A stretch of DNA of 64,000 bases from an uncultured Kordiimonas sp. (GTDB lineage Bacteria > Pseudomonadota > Alphaproteobacteria > Sphingomonadales > Kordiimonadaceae), in assembly GCA_947500295.1 (NCBI GenBank), contig CANMRM010000001.1:1116001-1180000 (forward strand), read 5' to 3'. How positions within the stretch are numbered: position 1 is the first letter of the stretch; each line of letters starts with the position of its first letter. This document shows positions 9,071 through 17,879 of this stretch, piece by piece. Position numbers and translations under genes: made by a program. Below the pieces are notes generated by a model. That model was not told the DNA's origin and ran no database searches. It was given only the letters and a program-made list of their open reading frames with translations.

Positions 9071-10099
9071 CTAGTTTGTTTCGCCCGCGAGCTCCCGCCG
9101 CCAGGCCTCAAACGCTGTTTCATAGTAGCGCGGGTTGAAAAGCTGCCATGTGCCAAGTGAGGCGGGCACGCTAAAGTCTGCTGCACCTTCAGCCGGCGTT
9201 TTTCCGGCCTCATAGGAGGCGCGTGCCTTTTCTTCCACAAGGTCAAGCAGGGAAGCATAGTTGCGAAGATTGCCAGCCCGTTCGATGGCGCCGTGGCCGG
9301 TTACGATCACATTGTCGGGGTTCTCAAGGAGCAGCGCGACAGACCGTGACAGGTGGCTCGGGATTGCATCGACATAATTGTGAAACAGGCCCGCCCAAAC
9401 GAGGTCTCCGGCGAACACAACGGGGGCATCATCCACATGCACCGCAACATCTGACGGCGTGTGGCCTTTCAGGGGCTGCAGGCGGATGGTCCGGCCACCA
9501 AGATCCATGCTGGTGATAACATCCTCGTTTGTGATGAGGCGCGTCGGCAGCACGGGCCGGATCGCGGGTTGGGCAAAGCTGCTGCCTTCGGGTGTTTGTC
9601 GCGCGCCTGCGTAGCGGTCAAAAACAAGCTGGTTGGTTGTGGTTGTGGCAATAATCTCGGGCCCGGAGGCACCCTGCTGGTACCCGGCCAGTCCGCCGGT
9701 GTGATCTGCATGAAAATGCGTGACGATAACGTCCGTAACAGCTCTACCTGTGAGCTTGAGCGCCTGGTCCGCGAGCCATGCTGCACCTTCGGGCCGAAAG
9801 GACCCATCGATAGCCACGACTTTCTCCTCGCCAGCGATAATGCCGCCATTGCAGAGCGTTGCGATTGCTGCCGGGTTAAAGCTGCCGTCCGGATTGAGCG
9901 GCGTTGAAACCACACCCCAGATGCCAGGGCCCAGTTCTTCAAGTCTGGCAAAAGGTTGCTCGTCCACCACCTTGCCAAACACCGGAAAGCTGCGGGCGGC
10001 AGCGCCTTTTGATAGTCCCAAAAGCCCGGCGGCGGCACCTGTTGCTGCAAGCCCAGCGATCATGCCGCGCCGTGAAAACCCTCTGCTTTGATTGCCCAT
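9071..10099 (-). CDS. Tat-exported metallo-beta-lactamase fold hydrolase
   Basis: MBL-fold hydrolase carrying the HxHxDH zinc motif (THFHADHTGG; H128, H130, D132, H133) and a later GHG segment (VTGHGAIERAG). The N-terminus has a twin-arginine signal, SRRGMIAGLAATGAAAG, so the protein should be folded in the cytoplasm and exported by Tat. The start at 10099 is set by GAGGGGCGG just upstream; the open frame to 10129 is not needed. The subclass is unclear. It may be a beta-lactamase-like or quinoprotein-relay-type hydrolase, and the substrate is unknown. A second MBL enzyme lies immediately upstream at 10211-11029. Confidence 0.85.
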   Translation of the reverse strand: MGNQSRGFSRRGMIAGLAATGAAAGLLGLSKGAAARSFPVFGKVVDEQPFARLEELGPGIWGVVSTPLNPDGSFNPAAIATLCNGGIIAGEEKVVAIDGSFRPEGAAWLADQALKLTGRAVTDVIVTHFHADHTGGLAGYQQGASGPEIIATTTTNQLVFDRYAGARQTPEGSSFAQPAIRPVLPTRLITNEDVITSMDLGGRTIRLQPLKGHTPSDVAVHVDDAPVVFAGDLVWAGLFHNYVDAIPSHLSRSVALLLENPDNVIVTGHGAIERAGNLRNYASLLDLVEEKARASYEAGKTPAEGAADFSVPASLGTWQLFNPRYYETAFEAWRRELAGETN

Positions 10100-10210
10100 A
10101 TACCGCCCCTCATTAGCTTGTCGTGTCACATTACGAAATGCGTGACTGTCGTTCGCGCCAAATCATGATCAGAATAAGCAAAAAAGCAATTCGCAAAGGC
10201 GTGAACGACT

Positions 10211-11029
10211 TTAGTCCAGATAATTCGGGAACCGGGGCATGGCCTCGAAATGGTCTTTGTCATGTTCGATGACGATGCGCGCACTATGGTCAGCGGCAAG
10301 TTTTTCAAACAGCTGCATCGACTGGATGGTTTGTTCCACGTCCGAATTGAATGTAGGGATGGCACCCGTGTTGCGGCCTTCCTCGAAGATGTGCAAGTCA
10401 CCTGAAAACAGAAGGGAGCCAGCGTTTTCGAGTGTCAGCAGGAGAACCGAATGCCCAGGCGTATGGCCGGGGGTGCTGTGGATGACGGCACTGCCGTCGC
10501 CGAACACGTCATAAGTTTTGTCAAACAGATTGGTTTTGGCATCCTGCAGCGCAGAATATCCCGGCTGAGCTTGTTGCATTACGTCCGAAAACATGAAGTC
10601 GCGCTCGGCCCGGTTGGCGATCCATGTGGAGGCACCAAAAAGATTGGCGTTGCCGGAATGGTCGGGATGCCAATGCGAAAGTGCCAGAAACTCCACATCT
10701 GCAAGGCCCAGCCCAAGGTCAGCAAGCTGGCTCTCCAATGTGCGGTCCATGGTGGCGTGAAAGGTTGTTCCCTGTCCCTCCGGCTTCGATGCCAGCGCGT
10801 CATCGTAGCCGGTATCCCAAATCAGGTCCCCTTTTGGGTGGCGGATCAGATAGCAGGGCACCTTAAGAGTGATGCTTTGTCCAGCGAAACGTCCTTCCCG
10901 GTCAAAACTTGCCATGTCGGACACGTCAATGGTGCCGCAATCGAGCGTGTAAAGCCTGATTTCTGACGCTGTGGCTGAAGACGCCAGCAAGGTCAACAGG
11001 CCGCTAATTACTGCGAAGTTAAGTTTCAT
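10211..11029 (-). CDS. N-acyl-homoserine-lactonase-like MBL fold hydrolase, exported
   Basis: 272 residues with a signal peptide ending at SSATA. The zinc motif is SHWHPDHSGN (H119, H121, D123, H124), followed by TPGHTPGHS, FSGDLHIF and IVIEHDKDHF, the order seen in AHL lactonases (AiiA/AttM-like). It would open the lactone ring of acyl-homoserine lactones or a related ester, but in the periplasm rather than the cytoplasm. Its ATG overlaps the stop of the upstream TIR-TPR gene by four bases (ATGA), which implies translational coupling. No quorum-sensing synthase or LuxR gene is visible nearby, so quorum quenching is only a family-based guess. Confidence 0.8.
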   Translation of the reverse strand: MKLNFAVISGLLTLLASSATASEIRLYTLDCGTIDVSDMASFDREGRFAGQSITLKVPCYLIRHPKGDLIWDTGYDDALASKPEGQGTTFHATMDRTLESQLADLGLGLADVEFLALSHWHPDHSGNANLFGASTWIANRAERDFMFSDVMQQAQPGYSALQDAKTNLFDKTYDVFGDGSAVIHSTPGHTPGHSVLLLTLENAGSLLFSGDLHIFEEGRNTGAIPTFNSDVEQTIQSMQLFEKLAADHSARIVIEHDKDHFEAMPRFPNYLD

Positions 11030-13194
11030 CGGGCCGGTGGCTCCTCAGTGTTTCGGTTAATGTTCCATAGTTGCAGATAGGTTGCGTGCGAGAACCCTGC
11101 AGCATCCAGTTCTGTCAAAGTGCGTTCGGCCTGTTCTTTTCGGCCCAGAAGGCCCAAGGCCGCTGATTGATATGCTTGTGCTTCAAGCCATGGAGAAGGG
11201 CGCGCATCCACGATATTAATAACGGCTTGCGCGTGCTGTCGTGTCAGGCTTGCATTTTCCTGCTGCATTGCCACCAGCGCGGCAAGAAGATAGGTGCGCG
11301 CGGCAACTTCCATCGCGCCATCGGTGCGAATGAAACTGCTTTCTTCAGCGTCGAGCGCATCGATCAGGGTTGTCAATTCTACCTTTGCAGCTGATACCTC
11401 AGAAATGCGCAGCAAGTGCTCAGCTTGGAGCATCCTGGCCCGATAGTGCGTCAGTCGGTAGTGGGGGCGGTCGCCGTCGCGGGCGGCGAGTTGTCCGGAC
11501 AAAGTTTGAGCGGTTTTCAGTTGCTGTTCGAGGTCTTCGCACGATCCTGTCAGCAGGCAATAGTCCGCAAACTGGTTTTGAGCTTCAACCAGACCAGAAA
11601 ACCAAAGCACGCTGGAGGTATTGCGTTCTGTTAACATTCGAAAGACTGAAACCTGTTCCTTAGTCAGGTTGAGTGCGGCTTTAGAGTTCCCGGCGTCTAG
11701 CAAGGTTTGCGCATATTTGAGCTCAGCAACACTTTTGCGGCGTATGATGTTGAGGTCATTGGGGTCTTCATTGAGTAAATCAGCGAGCAAGTCGATGCGG
11801 TTTTTATAGTATGACCCTGCCTGGCTGGTTTGACCCATGCGCCGATACAGATCGCCCAAATAAAGATAAACAGACGCCAGAGTTATCTTTTGCGGTTTAT
11901 TCGAACCTATCCAAGGGTTGAGGCCGTGATTGAATTCGTCAATCACTTGCAGCCGGTTCTGCAAAGAATTTTGCAAAAGTTCTTCGGCTTCAACCAACTG
12001 GTCCTGAGGGCCAGCCAAGAGTACACCAAGCATGGCCTGTGAGTCCGAAATGATTGATCGCCACCCGTGTACTATATAGGCAGGGTCGACAATCAGCGAG
12101 ACGTCCGTTTCTGCATGTTCTGCTATGGCCAGGCGCCTTCGGAATGACCTTTCCGCTTCATCATATTGGCCTGTACGTTGTTTCAGGTAGCCGTAGAAAA
12201 ACTCAGCATTTTGCTCTCTAAATCGGGCTGCGGGTTGATTGGGATGGTCAGCTGAGAACCTAATACCAAAATTTCTCATCTGTTCGAAGAGTTCAGCGGC
12301 TTCCGCATTTCTACCCTGGCGCTCAAGATTTTGGCCGAGGCGCAGCCCTCCAGCGGACCAGTTGCTCAAAAACCGCACGTCGGCGTTTTTCAGGTCAAGC
12401 TTACCATAGTATTCGAAAACTGCTTCAACCAGCGCTTCCTGGGCAGTCGTGTTGCCGTCTGAGTCCAAAGCCTCGAAAACCACTTCGTGGAGATAAGCGA
12501 GCAAATCGGCCGAATCTTCGGTTCGTTTTTCGGCGAGGCGCTGCGCTTCGGTTGTTCTTAGCAGTAACGTCGAGACAACAACGAGGACCAAAAAAGCGCC
12601 TGCAAGGGCACCCATGAACTTCCTTTTTTGAAGTTGCATTTCCCGGCGCACAAGAACGTTGAGTTCGACGCCCAGAATGCCGGCCACAAGTTTTGAGACT
12701 GCAGCCGATTTGCCATCACTGCCGGGCCTGATGTCTGCAGCCAGACCTTCCGGTGAATATCCTTCCGGCACTCCCTCCGGCGAAATGTGCTTTTGCAGCA
12801 CATCAGAAAAGCACTCCTGAGCGGGGTCTTCAGCAAATGGAGTACCGTCTGCGATCAGGCACAGGATATTGCGGTTTCCATTAAGGCGCTTGAATTCCTG
12901 AATCTCCCGATTTACGAGTTTGGACTGGGCTGATGCTGGTGTGCAAATGACGATCATGAATTCCGAATCCCTTACGGCATCCAGAATCGCGTCTGTCATG
13001 TGCGTGGTGGCTGCGAGATCATCCCGATCTCTAAAAATCGGGAACAGTCTCGCCGGTACCGTACCATTTTTGGTTTTGGTGCCGACCAGACGTTTAGGAA
13101 TTCGATATGACTCGAGCTTCTTGTGCAGCCATTTGGATGTCTTGGCATCCGCGTGACTATAGCTGACAAAAGCCTTGTACTTGTGCTGACTCAT
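11026..13194 (-). CDS. TIR domain - transmembrane - TPR protein
   Basis: 722 residues. Residues 5-125 form a TIR domain (YKAFVSYSHAD at the start, FPIFRDRDDL in the BB-loop region, MIVICTPASAQSKLVNREIQ). E97 in VNREIQ sits where the catalytic glutamate of TIR NADases is found, so NAD hydrolysis is possible. A single transmembrane helix lies at about 192-214. The remaining 500 residues are TPR-like helical repeats on the far side. The ORF extends to 13308, but the ATG at 13194 has GGGATCGGG upstream and begins the TIR domain. The gene is coupled to the AHL-lactonase-like gene by a 4-base overlap. Function is unknown; signalling or defence are both conceivable. Confidence 0.8.
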   Translation of the reverse strand: MSQHKYKAFVSYSHADAKTSKWLHKKLESYRIPKRLVGTKTKNGTVPARLFPIFRDRDDLAATTHMTDAILDAVRDSEFMIVICTPASAQSKLVNREIQEFKRLNGNRNILCLIADGTPFAEDPAQECFSDVLQKHISPEGVPEGYSPEGLAADIRPGSDGKSAAVSKLVAGILGVELNVLVRREMQLQKRKFMGALAGAFLVLVVVSTLLLRTTEAQRLAEKRTEDSADLLAYLHEVVFEALDSDGNTTAQEALVEAVFEYYGKLDLKNADVRFLSNWSAGGLRLGQNLERQGRNAEAAELFEQMRNFGIRFSADHPNQPAARFREQNAEFFYGYLKQRTGQYDEAERSFRRRLAIAEHAETDVSLIVDPAYIVHGWRSIISDSQAMLGVLLAGPQDQLVEAEELLQNSLQNRLQVIDEFNHGLNPWIGSNKPQKITLASVYLYLGDLYRRMGQTSQAGSYYKNRIDLLADLLNEDPNDLNIIRRKSVAELKYAQTLLDAGNSKAALNLTKEQVSVFRMLTERNTSSVLWFSGLVEAQNQFADYCLLTGSCEDLEQQLKTAQTLSGQLAARDGDRPHYRLTHYRARMLQAEHLLRISEVSAAKVELTTLIDALDAEESSFIRTDGAMEVAARTYLLAALVAMQQENASLTRQHAQAVINIVDARPSPWLEAQAYQSAALGLLGRKEQAERTLTELDAAGFSHATYLQLWNINRNTEEPPAR

Positions 13195-13264
13195 AACCCG
13201 ATCCCAAACATGCAACGTGTCAAGGTTGCCGACCGCATGATATGGCGTCAATGGATTCCGGCAG

Positions 13265-14773
13265 CTATTTCCAGATTTTTGGGTAGTCTCCATTGATGCC
13301 AAGCGCATCCCATATGGTATCCACCTTGTCGATCACCGCATCGTCCATACGGATTTGCTCACCCCATTCGCGGTGGGTTTCGTTCCCGACTTTATTTGTG
13401 GCGTCAAGTCCCAGTTTGCCGCCAAGGCCGCTTTCGGGGCTTGCAAAATCCAGATAATCGATTGGCGTGTTTTCCACCGTTACGATGTCACGAACCGGGT
13501 CCATGCGGGTAGAGATCGCCCACATCACATCTTTCCAGTCACGGCAGTTGATGTCGTCATCCACCACAATCACGAATTTTGTATAAACGAATTGCCGCAA
13601 ATAGGACCAGACGCCAGTCATGATGCGTTTTGCGTGACCTGCATAGGCTTTTTTGATGCTGACAACGGCGATGCGGTAGCTACAGCCTTCTGGCGGTAGC
13701 CAGAAATCCACGACCTCAGGAAACTGTTGCTGAAGAAGCGGTATGAATACCTCATTCAGGGCCTCGCCCAAGACACTGGGCTCGTCAGGTGGCCTTCCAG
13801 TGTAGGTGGACAGATAAATCGGGTCCTTGCGCATGGTGATGGCAGTGACATTGAAGACAGGGAACTGCTCGACGGAATTATAGTAGCCCGTGTGGTCGCC
13901 GTAGGGGCCTTCATCTCCATATTCGTCGAGGCTTACATAGCCTTCAATTACCATTTCCGCAGTTGCCGGTACCTGTAATGGCACTGTTTTGCAGTCGACA
14001 AGCGGGACTTTTTTACCGCGCAGCAGCCCGGCGAACTGATACTCTGAAAGCGTGTCAGGCACGGGTGTAACGGCTGCAAGTATGGTTCCCGGATCCGCCC
14101 CAATAACAGCCGCGGCCGGAACGGGTTCCTTCTTCTCGTCTTTCCATCGCTGGTATTGCTGAGCGCCGCCACGGTGCTTCAGCCAGCGCATCAGCGTTTT
14201 GTTTTTCCCTAGCCGTTGCATGCGGTAGATGCCGAGGTTGTAGTTGTCTTCAGCTTTGTCGCTGGGGCCTTTGGTGACAATCAAGGGCCAGGTAATCAGA
14301 GGTGCTGGCTCGCCGGGCCAGCATGTCTGGATAGGCAGCCTGAAGAGATCGATATCATCACCAGTGAGCACAACATCCTGTACCGGACCCGAGCGAACCT
14401 TCTTCGGGCGCATTGACATCACCTGTTTGGCAAGCGGCAGCAGCTCAATGGCGTCCTTGACACCGCGAGGTGGTTCAGGCTGGCGCAGGAACGCGAGCGT
14501 TTCTCCGACTTCGCGCAACTGGTCCGGCGTTCTGTCCATGCCCCATGCCACGCGTTCGACGGTGCCAAAAAGATTGACGAGGACCGGCATGTCGGATTTT
14601 TCACCACGTTCATTCAAGACGTTTTCAAACAGGATAGCAGGTCCACCCTGCGCAAGAACGCGTGTCTGGATTTCTGTCATTTCGAGCTCGGTCGAGACCG
14701 GTTCCTTGACCCGTACAAGCCGACCTTCGGTTTCGAGCCGCTCGAGAAATTCTCTTAGGGAATCATATGCCAT
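13265..14773 (-). CDS. ubiD: UbiD family decarboxylase
   Basis: Prenylated-FMN-dependent (de)carboxylase related to 3-octaprenyl-4-hydroxybenzoate decarboxylase of ubiquinone synthesis. The N-terminus [19 protein letters not shown], the central [16 protein letters not shown] and the C-terminal [16 protein letters not shown] are characteristic. The length of 502 residues is standard. ATG at 14773 fits the family start; the frame extends 12 codons further. The prenyl-FMN partner UbiX is not in the window. The TIR gene starts 70 bases downstream and may be read through from the same promoter. The most likely role is step two of ubiquinone ring modification, acting on the membrane-bound polyprenyl hydroxybenzoate. 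Confidence 0.93.
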   Translation of the reverse strand: MAYDSLREFLERLETEGRLVRVKEPVSTELEMTEIQTRVLAQGGPAILFENVLNERGEKSDMPVLVNLFGTVERVAWGMDRTPDQLREVGETLAFLRQPEPPRGVKDAIELLPLAKQVMSMRPKKVRSGPVQDVVLTGDDIDLFRLPIQTCWPGEPAPLITWPLIVTKGPSDKAEDNYNLGIYRMQRLGKNKTLMRWLKHRGGAQQYQRWKDEKKEPVPAAAVIGADPGTILAAVTPVPDTLSEYQFAGLLRGKKVPLVDCKTVPLQVPATAEMVIEGYVSLDEYGDEGPYGDHTGYYNSVEQFPVFNVTAITMRKDPIYLSTYTGRPPDEPSVLGEALNEVFIPLLQQQFPEVVDFWLPPEGCSYRIAVVSIKKAYAGHAKRIMTGVWSYLRQFVYTKFVIVVDDDINCRDWKDVMWAISTRMDPVRDIVTVENTPIDYLDFASPESGLGGKLGLDATNKVGNETHREWGEQIRMDDAVIDKVDTIWDALGINGDYPKIWK

Positions 14774-14830
14774 ATGCCGGGTTATAGGGCAGGGTGGCAT
14801 TGAGGCCAAGCCTGATTATGTCGCAGGTTA

Positions 14831-15403
14831 TTATCTGTCGCAAAGGGCTGCGTGGGGTATCACGCTGACCGCTGACACTTGCCACTCCGAAGATGTGAAG
14901 GCGAAACCTGCTGGTGGTGACAGCAATCGATCGATGTTATCGCACGCAAATTCAACGCCCTGTGCAACCAACAGTTTGTTGAGAAGCAGGGCCGTCAACT
15001 GACTGATACGTGGCCGTATCTCTGCTACAAGGTCCAATTCAGGGACAGTGTTGGGATTTGAAGAGCCAGCGGCCCATTCCTCGATCAGGCGCGCCTGGAT
15101 CATTTTTGCAGCTTGCATCTGTGCCTGAACCACCTGTTCGGCATATGCCTGCCTGACGCCCAGAGCTGCTGCACTTTCAACGGTGCGTTCCAAAATCTGC
15201 GCTTCGCGCCCCGGGTCTTCGACGGGCAGATTGTTTTCCCATTTGTAGCGAGCCACCGCAGGCATCAGGTCAAGGCGATCATGCAAAACTGTTTTGAGGT
15301 CCGAAATTAAAGTGTCCGTGGGTTGTGCTAAAGCAGTAACTGGGGCCCATACCAAAAGAAAAAGCACCGGAAACACATGTCGGCTGGCAAGGCTGTATTT
15401 CAT
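14831..15403 (-). CDS. Exported chorismate mutase, AroQ gamma type
   Basis: Converts chorismate to prephenate outside the cytoplasm. Residues 1-26 form a signal peptide ending ALAQ. The all-helical mutase core follows, with the active-site pattern R43 (DRLDLMPAVARYKW, K54), then DPGREAQIL (R66), and QAAKMIQARL. A pair of cysteines in the C-terminal part (near VEFACDN and the final ALCDR) could form a disulfide, as in secreted AroQ proteins. Start at ATG 15403 (MKYSLASRHV) chosen because it begins the signal peptide. The physiological purpose of periplasmic chorismate mutases is unsettled; no prephenate or arogenate dehydratase is adjacent. Confidence 0.85.
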   Translation of the reverse strand: MKYSLASRHVFPVLFLLVWAPVTALAQPTDTLISDLKTVLHDRLDLMPAVARYKWENNLPVEDPGREAQILERTVESAAALGVRQAYAEQVVQAQMQAAKMIQARLIEEWAAGSSNPNTVPELDLVAEIRPRISQLTALLLNKLLVAQGVEFACDNIDRLLSPPAGFAFTSSEWQVSAVSVIPHAALCDR

Positions 15404-15509
15404 AAGGGGTCCGTTTCCATCTTGATGCTTCACTAATGACAAAAATGAAAATACTGTTGAAAATCAAACAGAGTTGCCCATCATGGCCTTAGAGGGGCGG
15501 TAACACAAT

Positions 15510-16079
15510 ATGACAGATACAGAACCACAGATGAAGGGGACGCCCATCACGCGTGGAGGCGGTCACCTGATCCGGGTTGGCTGGCGTGCGGTTGGATATA
15601 GCGTCGACGATGCAACAGAGAGCAGCTATCGATTATACAGTATATTGCTGTTTGCGCTGGCCGTCGCGGTGGGTATTGCCGTGGTGTATGCTGTCGAATT
15701 TGTTTTTTTTACATACGGGGTGCCGCTTGCTTCAAAAGTCACCCCGATTTTTCGGAATTATCCGGAAGCGTTTCGCCTGCTGATTTGCCTGAGCACCCTT
15801 GGTTGTGGTGGCCTTGTTTTCTGGCACCTGCGGGCAAAAATGGGTGAAAGTCTGGTCAAGGGCGCAACCAAGCTGCATGATGGATTTAGCCTTCTGGAAC
15901 AACGTCGTCGTGCCTCTTTGAAGCGCAAACGAGAGAGAATTCCGCTTATCACAGGCATCCTGCTCGTGGTTTTTGTGCCGATTGATATGAGCAGCAGTTT
16001 GCAGGTTTTCTTGATTTTGATTCCGCTTTATCTGCTCGTCGAAGGGATTGTATTCCAGGTCTGGTTGCCAAAAAGCTGA
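15510..16079 (+). CDS. Uncharacterised four-helix membrane protein
   Basis: 189 residues not recognised as a known family. A cytoplasmic N-terminal segment of about 45 residues precedes a first hydrophobic helix (LFALAVAVGIAVVYAVEFVF), a second helix around LLICLSTLGCGGLVFWHL, a basic loop (EQRRRASLKRKRER) that should face the cytoplasm, and two closely spaced C-terminal helices (ITGILLVVFVPI and VFLILIPLYLLVEGIVF). The gene is transcribed away from the chorismate mutase gene, convergent with the VOC gene 8 bases downstream. No function is assigned. Confidence 0.65.
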   Translation: MTDTEPQMKGTPITRGGGHLIRVGWRAVGYSVDDATESSYRLYSILLFALAVAVGIAVVYAVEFVFFTYGVPLASKVTPIFRNYPEAFRLLICLSTLGCGGLVFWHLRAKMGESLVKGATKLHDGFSLLEQRRRASLKRKRERIPLITGILLVVFVPIDMSSSLQVFLILIPLYLLVEGIVFQVWLPKS

Positions 16080-16087
16080 ACCCGACG

Positions 16088-16510
16088 TCATTTAGCGAAC
16101 AATTGGCCAGGGTCTTTAAAGGCTTTGAATTCCAGCGCATTGCCCGCTGGGTCCAAAAGGAACATGGTGGCCTGCTCGCCGACTTCACCCTCAAATCTGA
16201 TTTTCGGCTTGAGGACAAACTGTATGCCGTGTGCCATCAGTTTGCCTGCCAGAACGTGCCAGTCTTCCCATTCAAGCACGCACCCGAAGTGAAAGCTGGG
16301 AACAGCATCACCGTCTACAGCGTTCAGGTCCGGTTGCCCCACCGGGGTGCCGAGGTGCACGACAAACTGATGTCCAAAGAAGTTGAAATCGACCCAGGTT
16401 TCTGACGATCGTCCTTCCGGGCATTCCATGATCCCGCCGTAGAACGCGCGTGCCGCCTCAAGGTCGTCCACAGGGACAGCTAGATGAAAGGGCGGCAAGG
16501 CGCGGTCCAT
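16088..16510 (-). CDS. VOC (glyoxalase/dioxygenase) superfamily protein
   Basis: 140-residue single-domain vicinal-oxygen-chelate protein. The N-terminal [20 protein letters not shown] provides the first metal-ligand histidine and the usual helix, and the C-terminal [15 protein letters not shown] contains the conserved D-P-x-G-N with the terminal glutamate ligand. The two beta-alpha-beta-beta-beta modules span the whole protein. The specific substrate cannot be told from sequence; bleomycin-resistance-like, extradiol dioxygenase and glyoxalase-like members share this size. It lies 10 bases downstream of the M20 amidohydrolase gene and probably shares its transcript. Confidence 0.82.
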   Translation of the reverse strand: MDRALPPFHLAVPVDDLEAARAFYGGIMECPEGRSSETWVDFNFFGHQFVVHLGTPVGQPDLNAVDGDAVPSFHFGCVLEWEDWHVLAGKLMAHGIQFVLKPKIRFEGEVGEQATMFLLDPAGNALEFKAFKDPGQLFAK

Positions 16511-16520
16511 GTCAGATCTC

Positions 16521-17852
16521 CTAGTCTGCTGGCATCAGCTCCAGAACGGCGAGCGTCATGGCGCGAACGCCGGATTTGATTGAGCTTTCAGGTTCAATCT
16601 TGAAGAAGGGCGAATGGTGTCCTGCCACACGAGGCCCCCCATTGTCCTGGGCATCAAGGTCGGCTTGCGGCGTGCCGCCAATTGCAAAGTAAAATCCGGG
16701 TATGGGAGGCTCAACATTGGTAAAATACGGAAAATCCTCCGCTCCCATGCCACGCTGTATAGCAGGGGCTGTGCCCTCTGGTCCAAAGGCGCCTTCGAAC
16801 ACCGGCCCCAAGCGGGCGGCAAGAGCTTCGTCATTGAAAGTGGTTGGGGTTGATTCAATCGAAAGGTCGACCTTCGGCAGTCGGTCTTCAGGTAGCCCGG
16901 CAACCCGGCCCATGTTTTCTGCAATGCGCTTGATACCCTGCAAAAGTTTTTCCCGCACGGCCTCGTCATTTGACCGCACAGTCAGCTGGAGGTCGGCGTG
17001 ATCCGAGATGATATTGTGTTTGCGGCCCGCATGGAAAGAGCCAACTGTCACCACGCCGGCTTCAAGCGGCGAAATTTCGCGGGAGACCAGTGTTTGCAAA
17101 GCCAGCACTATCTGGGACGCCAGTACAACCGGGTCGTTTCCAAGGTGTGGTGATGCGCCGTGTGTGCCGGTGCCGTATACCCGGATGTCTACGCTGTCTG
17201 AGCTTGAGTAAGTCAGGCCGGATCCATAAATCACCTGACCGGCAGGCTCGCCAGCCGCTACGTGCAGCGCCAGTGCATAGTCGGGGCGCCCAAAGCGCTC
17301 GTACAAATTGTCTTCTACCATCGCTTTGGCGCCGCCAATGCGTTCCTCTGCGGGTTGGCCGACGAGCATCAACGTGCCGCTCCACTGGTCGCGCATGGCA
17401 ACCAGCCTGCGTGCGGTTCCCACCAAAGAAGTCATGTGCATGTCGTGGCCGCAGGCATGCATGACAGGCATTTCAACGCCGTTGATATTAACCTGCCGGG
17501 CGGTTGAGGAGTAGGGCAGCCCTGTGTCTTCCTCAACCGGTAATCCATCCATGTCCGCACGCACCAGAACCTGTGGGCCGTCGCCATTTTCCATCATTGC
17601 CACGATGCCTGTTCCACCCACACCCGTGGTTACGGTAAAGCCAAGCTGTTCCAGCTCGCTGGCCAGTCGTTTTGCGGTTTCTGTTTCCACAAACGACAAT
17701 TCCGGGTTTTGGTGAAAATGGGTAAAAAGCGGTCCCAGGTACCCATAGTCCGCATTAATGGCTTCCGTCAGGTCGTCTGCTGAAGCGCTGAAGGTTAGTG
17801 TGGCAGCAAGCGTGCCGGCGAACAGTGTCCGCCTGAAAGTTGAAAATGACAT
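16521..17852 (-). CDS. Exported M20 family amidohydrolase
   Basis: 443-residue metallo-amidohydrolase of the M20D branch (hippurate hydrolase, IAA-amino-acid hydrolase, aminoacylase type). A signal peptide ([16 protein letters not shown]) opens the protein. Metal ligands appear in [11 protein letters not shown] and [11 protein letters not shown], and the C-terminal [10 protein letters not shown] and AGHHSPFF complete the di-metal site. A dimerisation or lid domain lies between. It hydrolyses N-acyl or N-aryl amide bonds of amino acids in the periplasm; the acyl group is unknown. It lies between the VOC gene and the haloalkane dehalogenase gene, all on the minus strand, suggesting a small catabolic operon. 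Confidence 0.88.
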   Translation of the reverse strand: MSFSTFRRTLFAGTLAATLTFSASADDLTEAINADYGYLGPLFTHFHQNPELSFVETETAKRLASELEQLGFTVTTGVGGTGIVAMMENGDGPQVLVRADMDGLPVEEDTGLPYSSTARQVNINGVEMPVMHACGHDMHMTSLVGTARRLVAMRDQWSGTLMLVGQPAEERIGGAKAMVEDNLYERFGRPDYALALHVAAGEPAGQVIYGSGLTYSSSDSVDIRVYGTGTHGASPHLGNDPVVLASQIVLALQTLVSREISPLEAGVVTVGSFHAGRKHNIISDHADLQLTVRSNDEAVREKLLQGIKRIAENMGRVAGLPEDRLPKVDLSIESTPTTFNDEALAARLGPVFEGAFGPEGTAPAIQRGMGAEDFPYFTNVEPPIPGFYFAIGGTPQADLDAQDNGGPRVAGHHSPFFKIEPESSIKSGVRAMTLAVLELMPAD

Positions 17853-17879
17853 GGTCCCTCCCCGGTGTCCGTGATGTCG

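Noticed and set aside
14244-15002. 252-codon plus-strand frame over ubiD and chorismate mutase
   Set aside because: Antisense shadow of two well-supported genes; Ser/Arg-rich and without a family signature.
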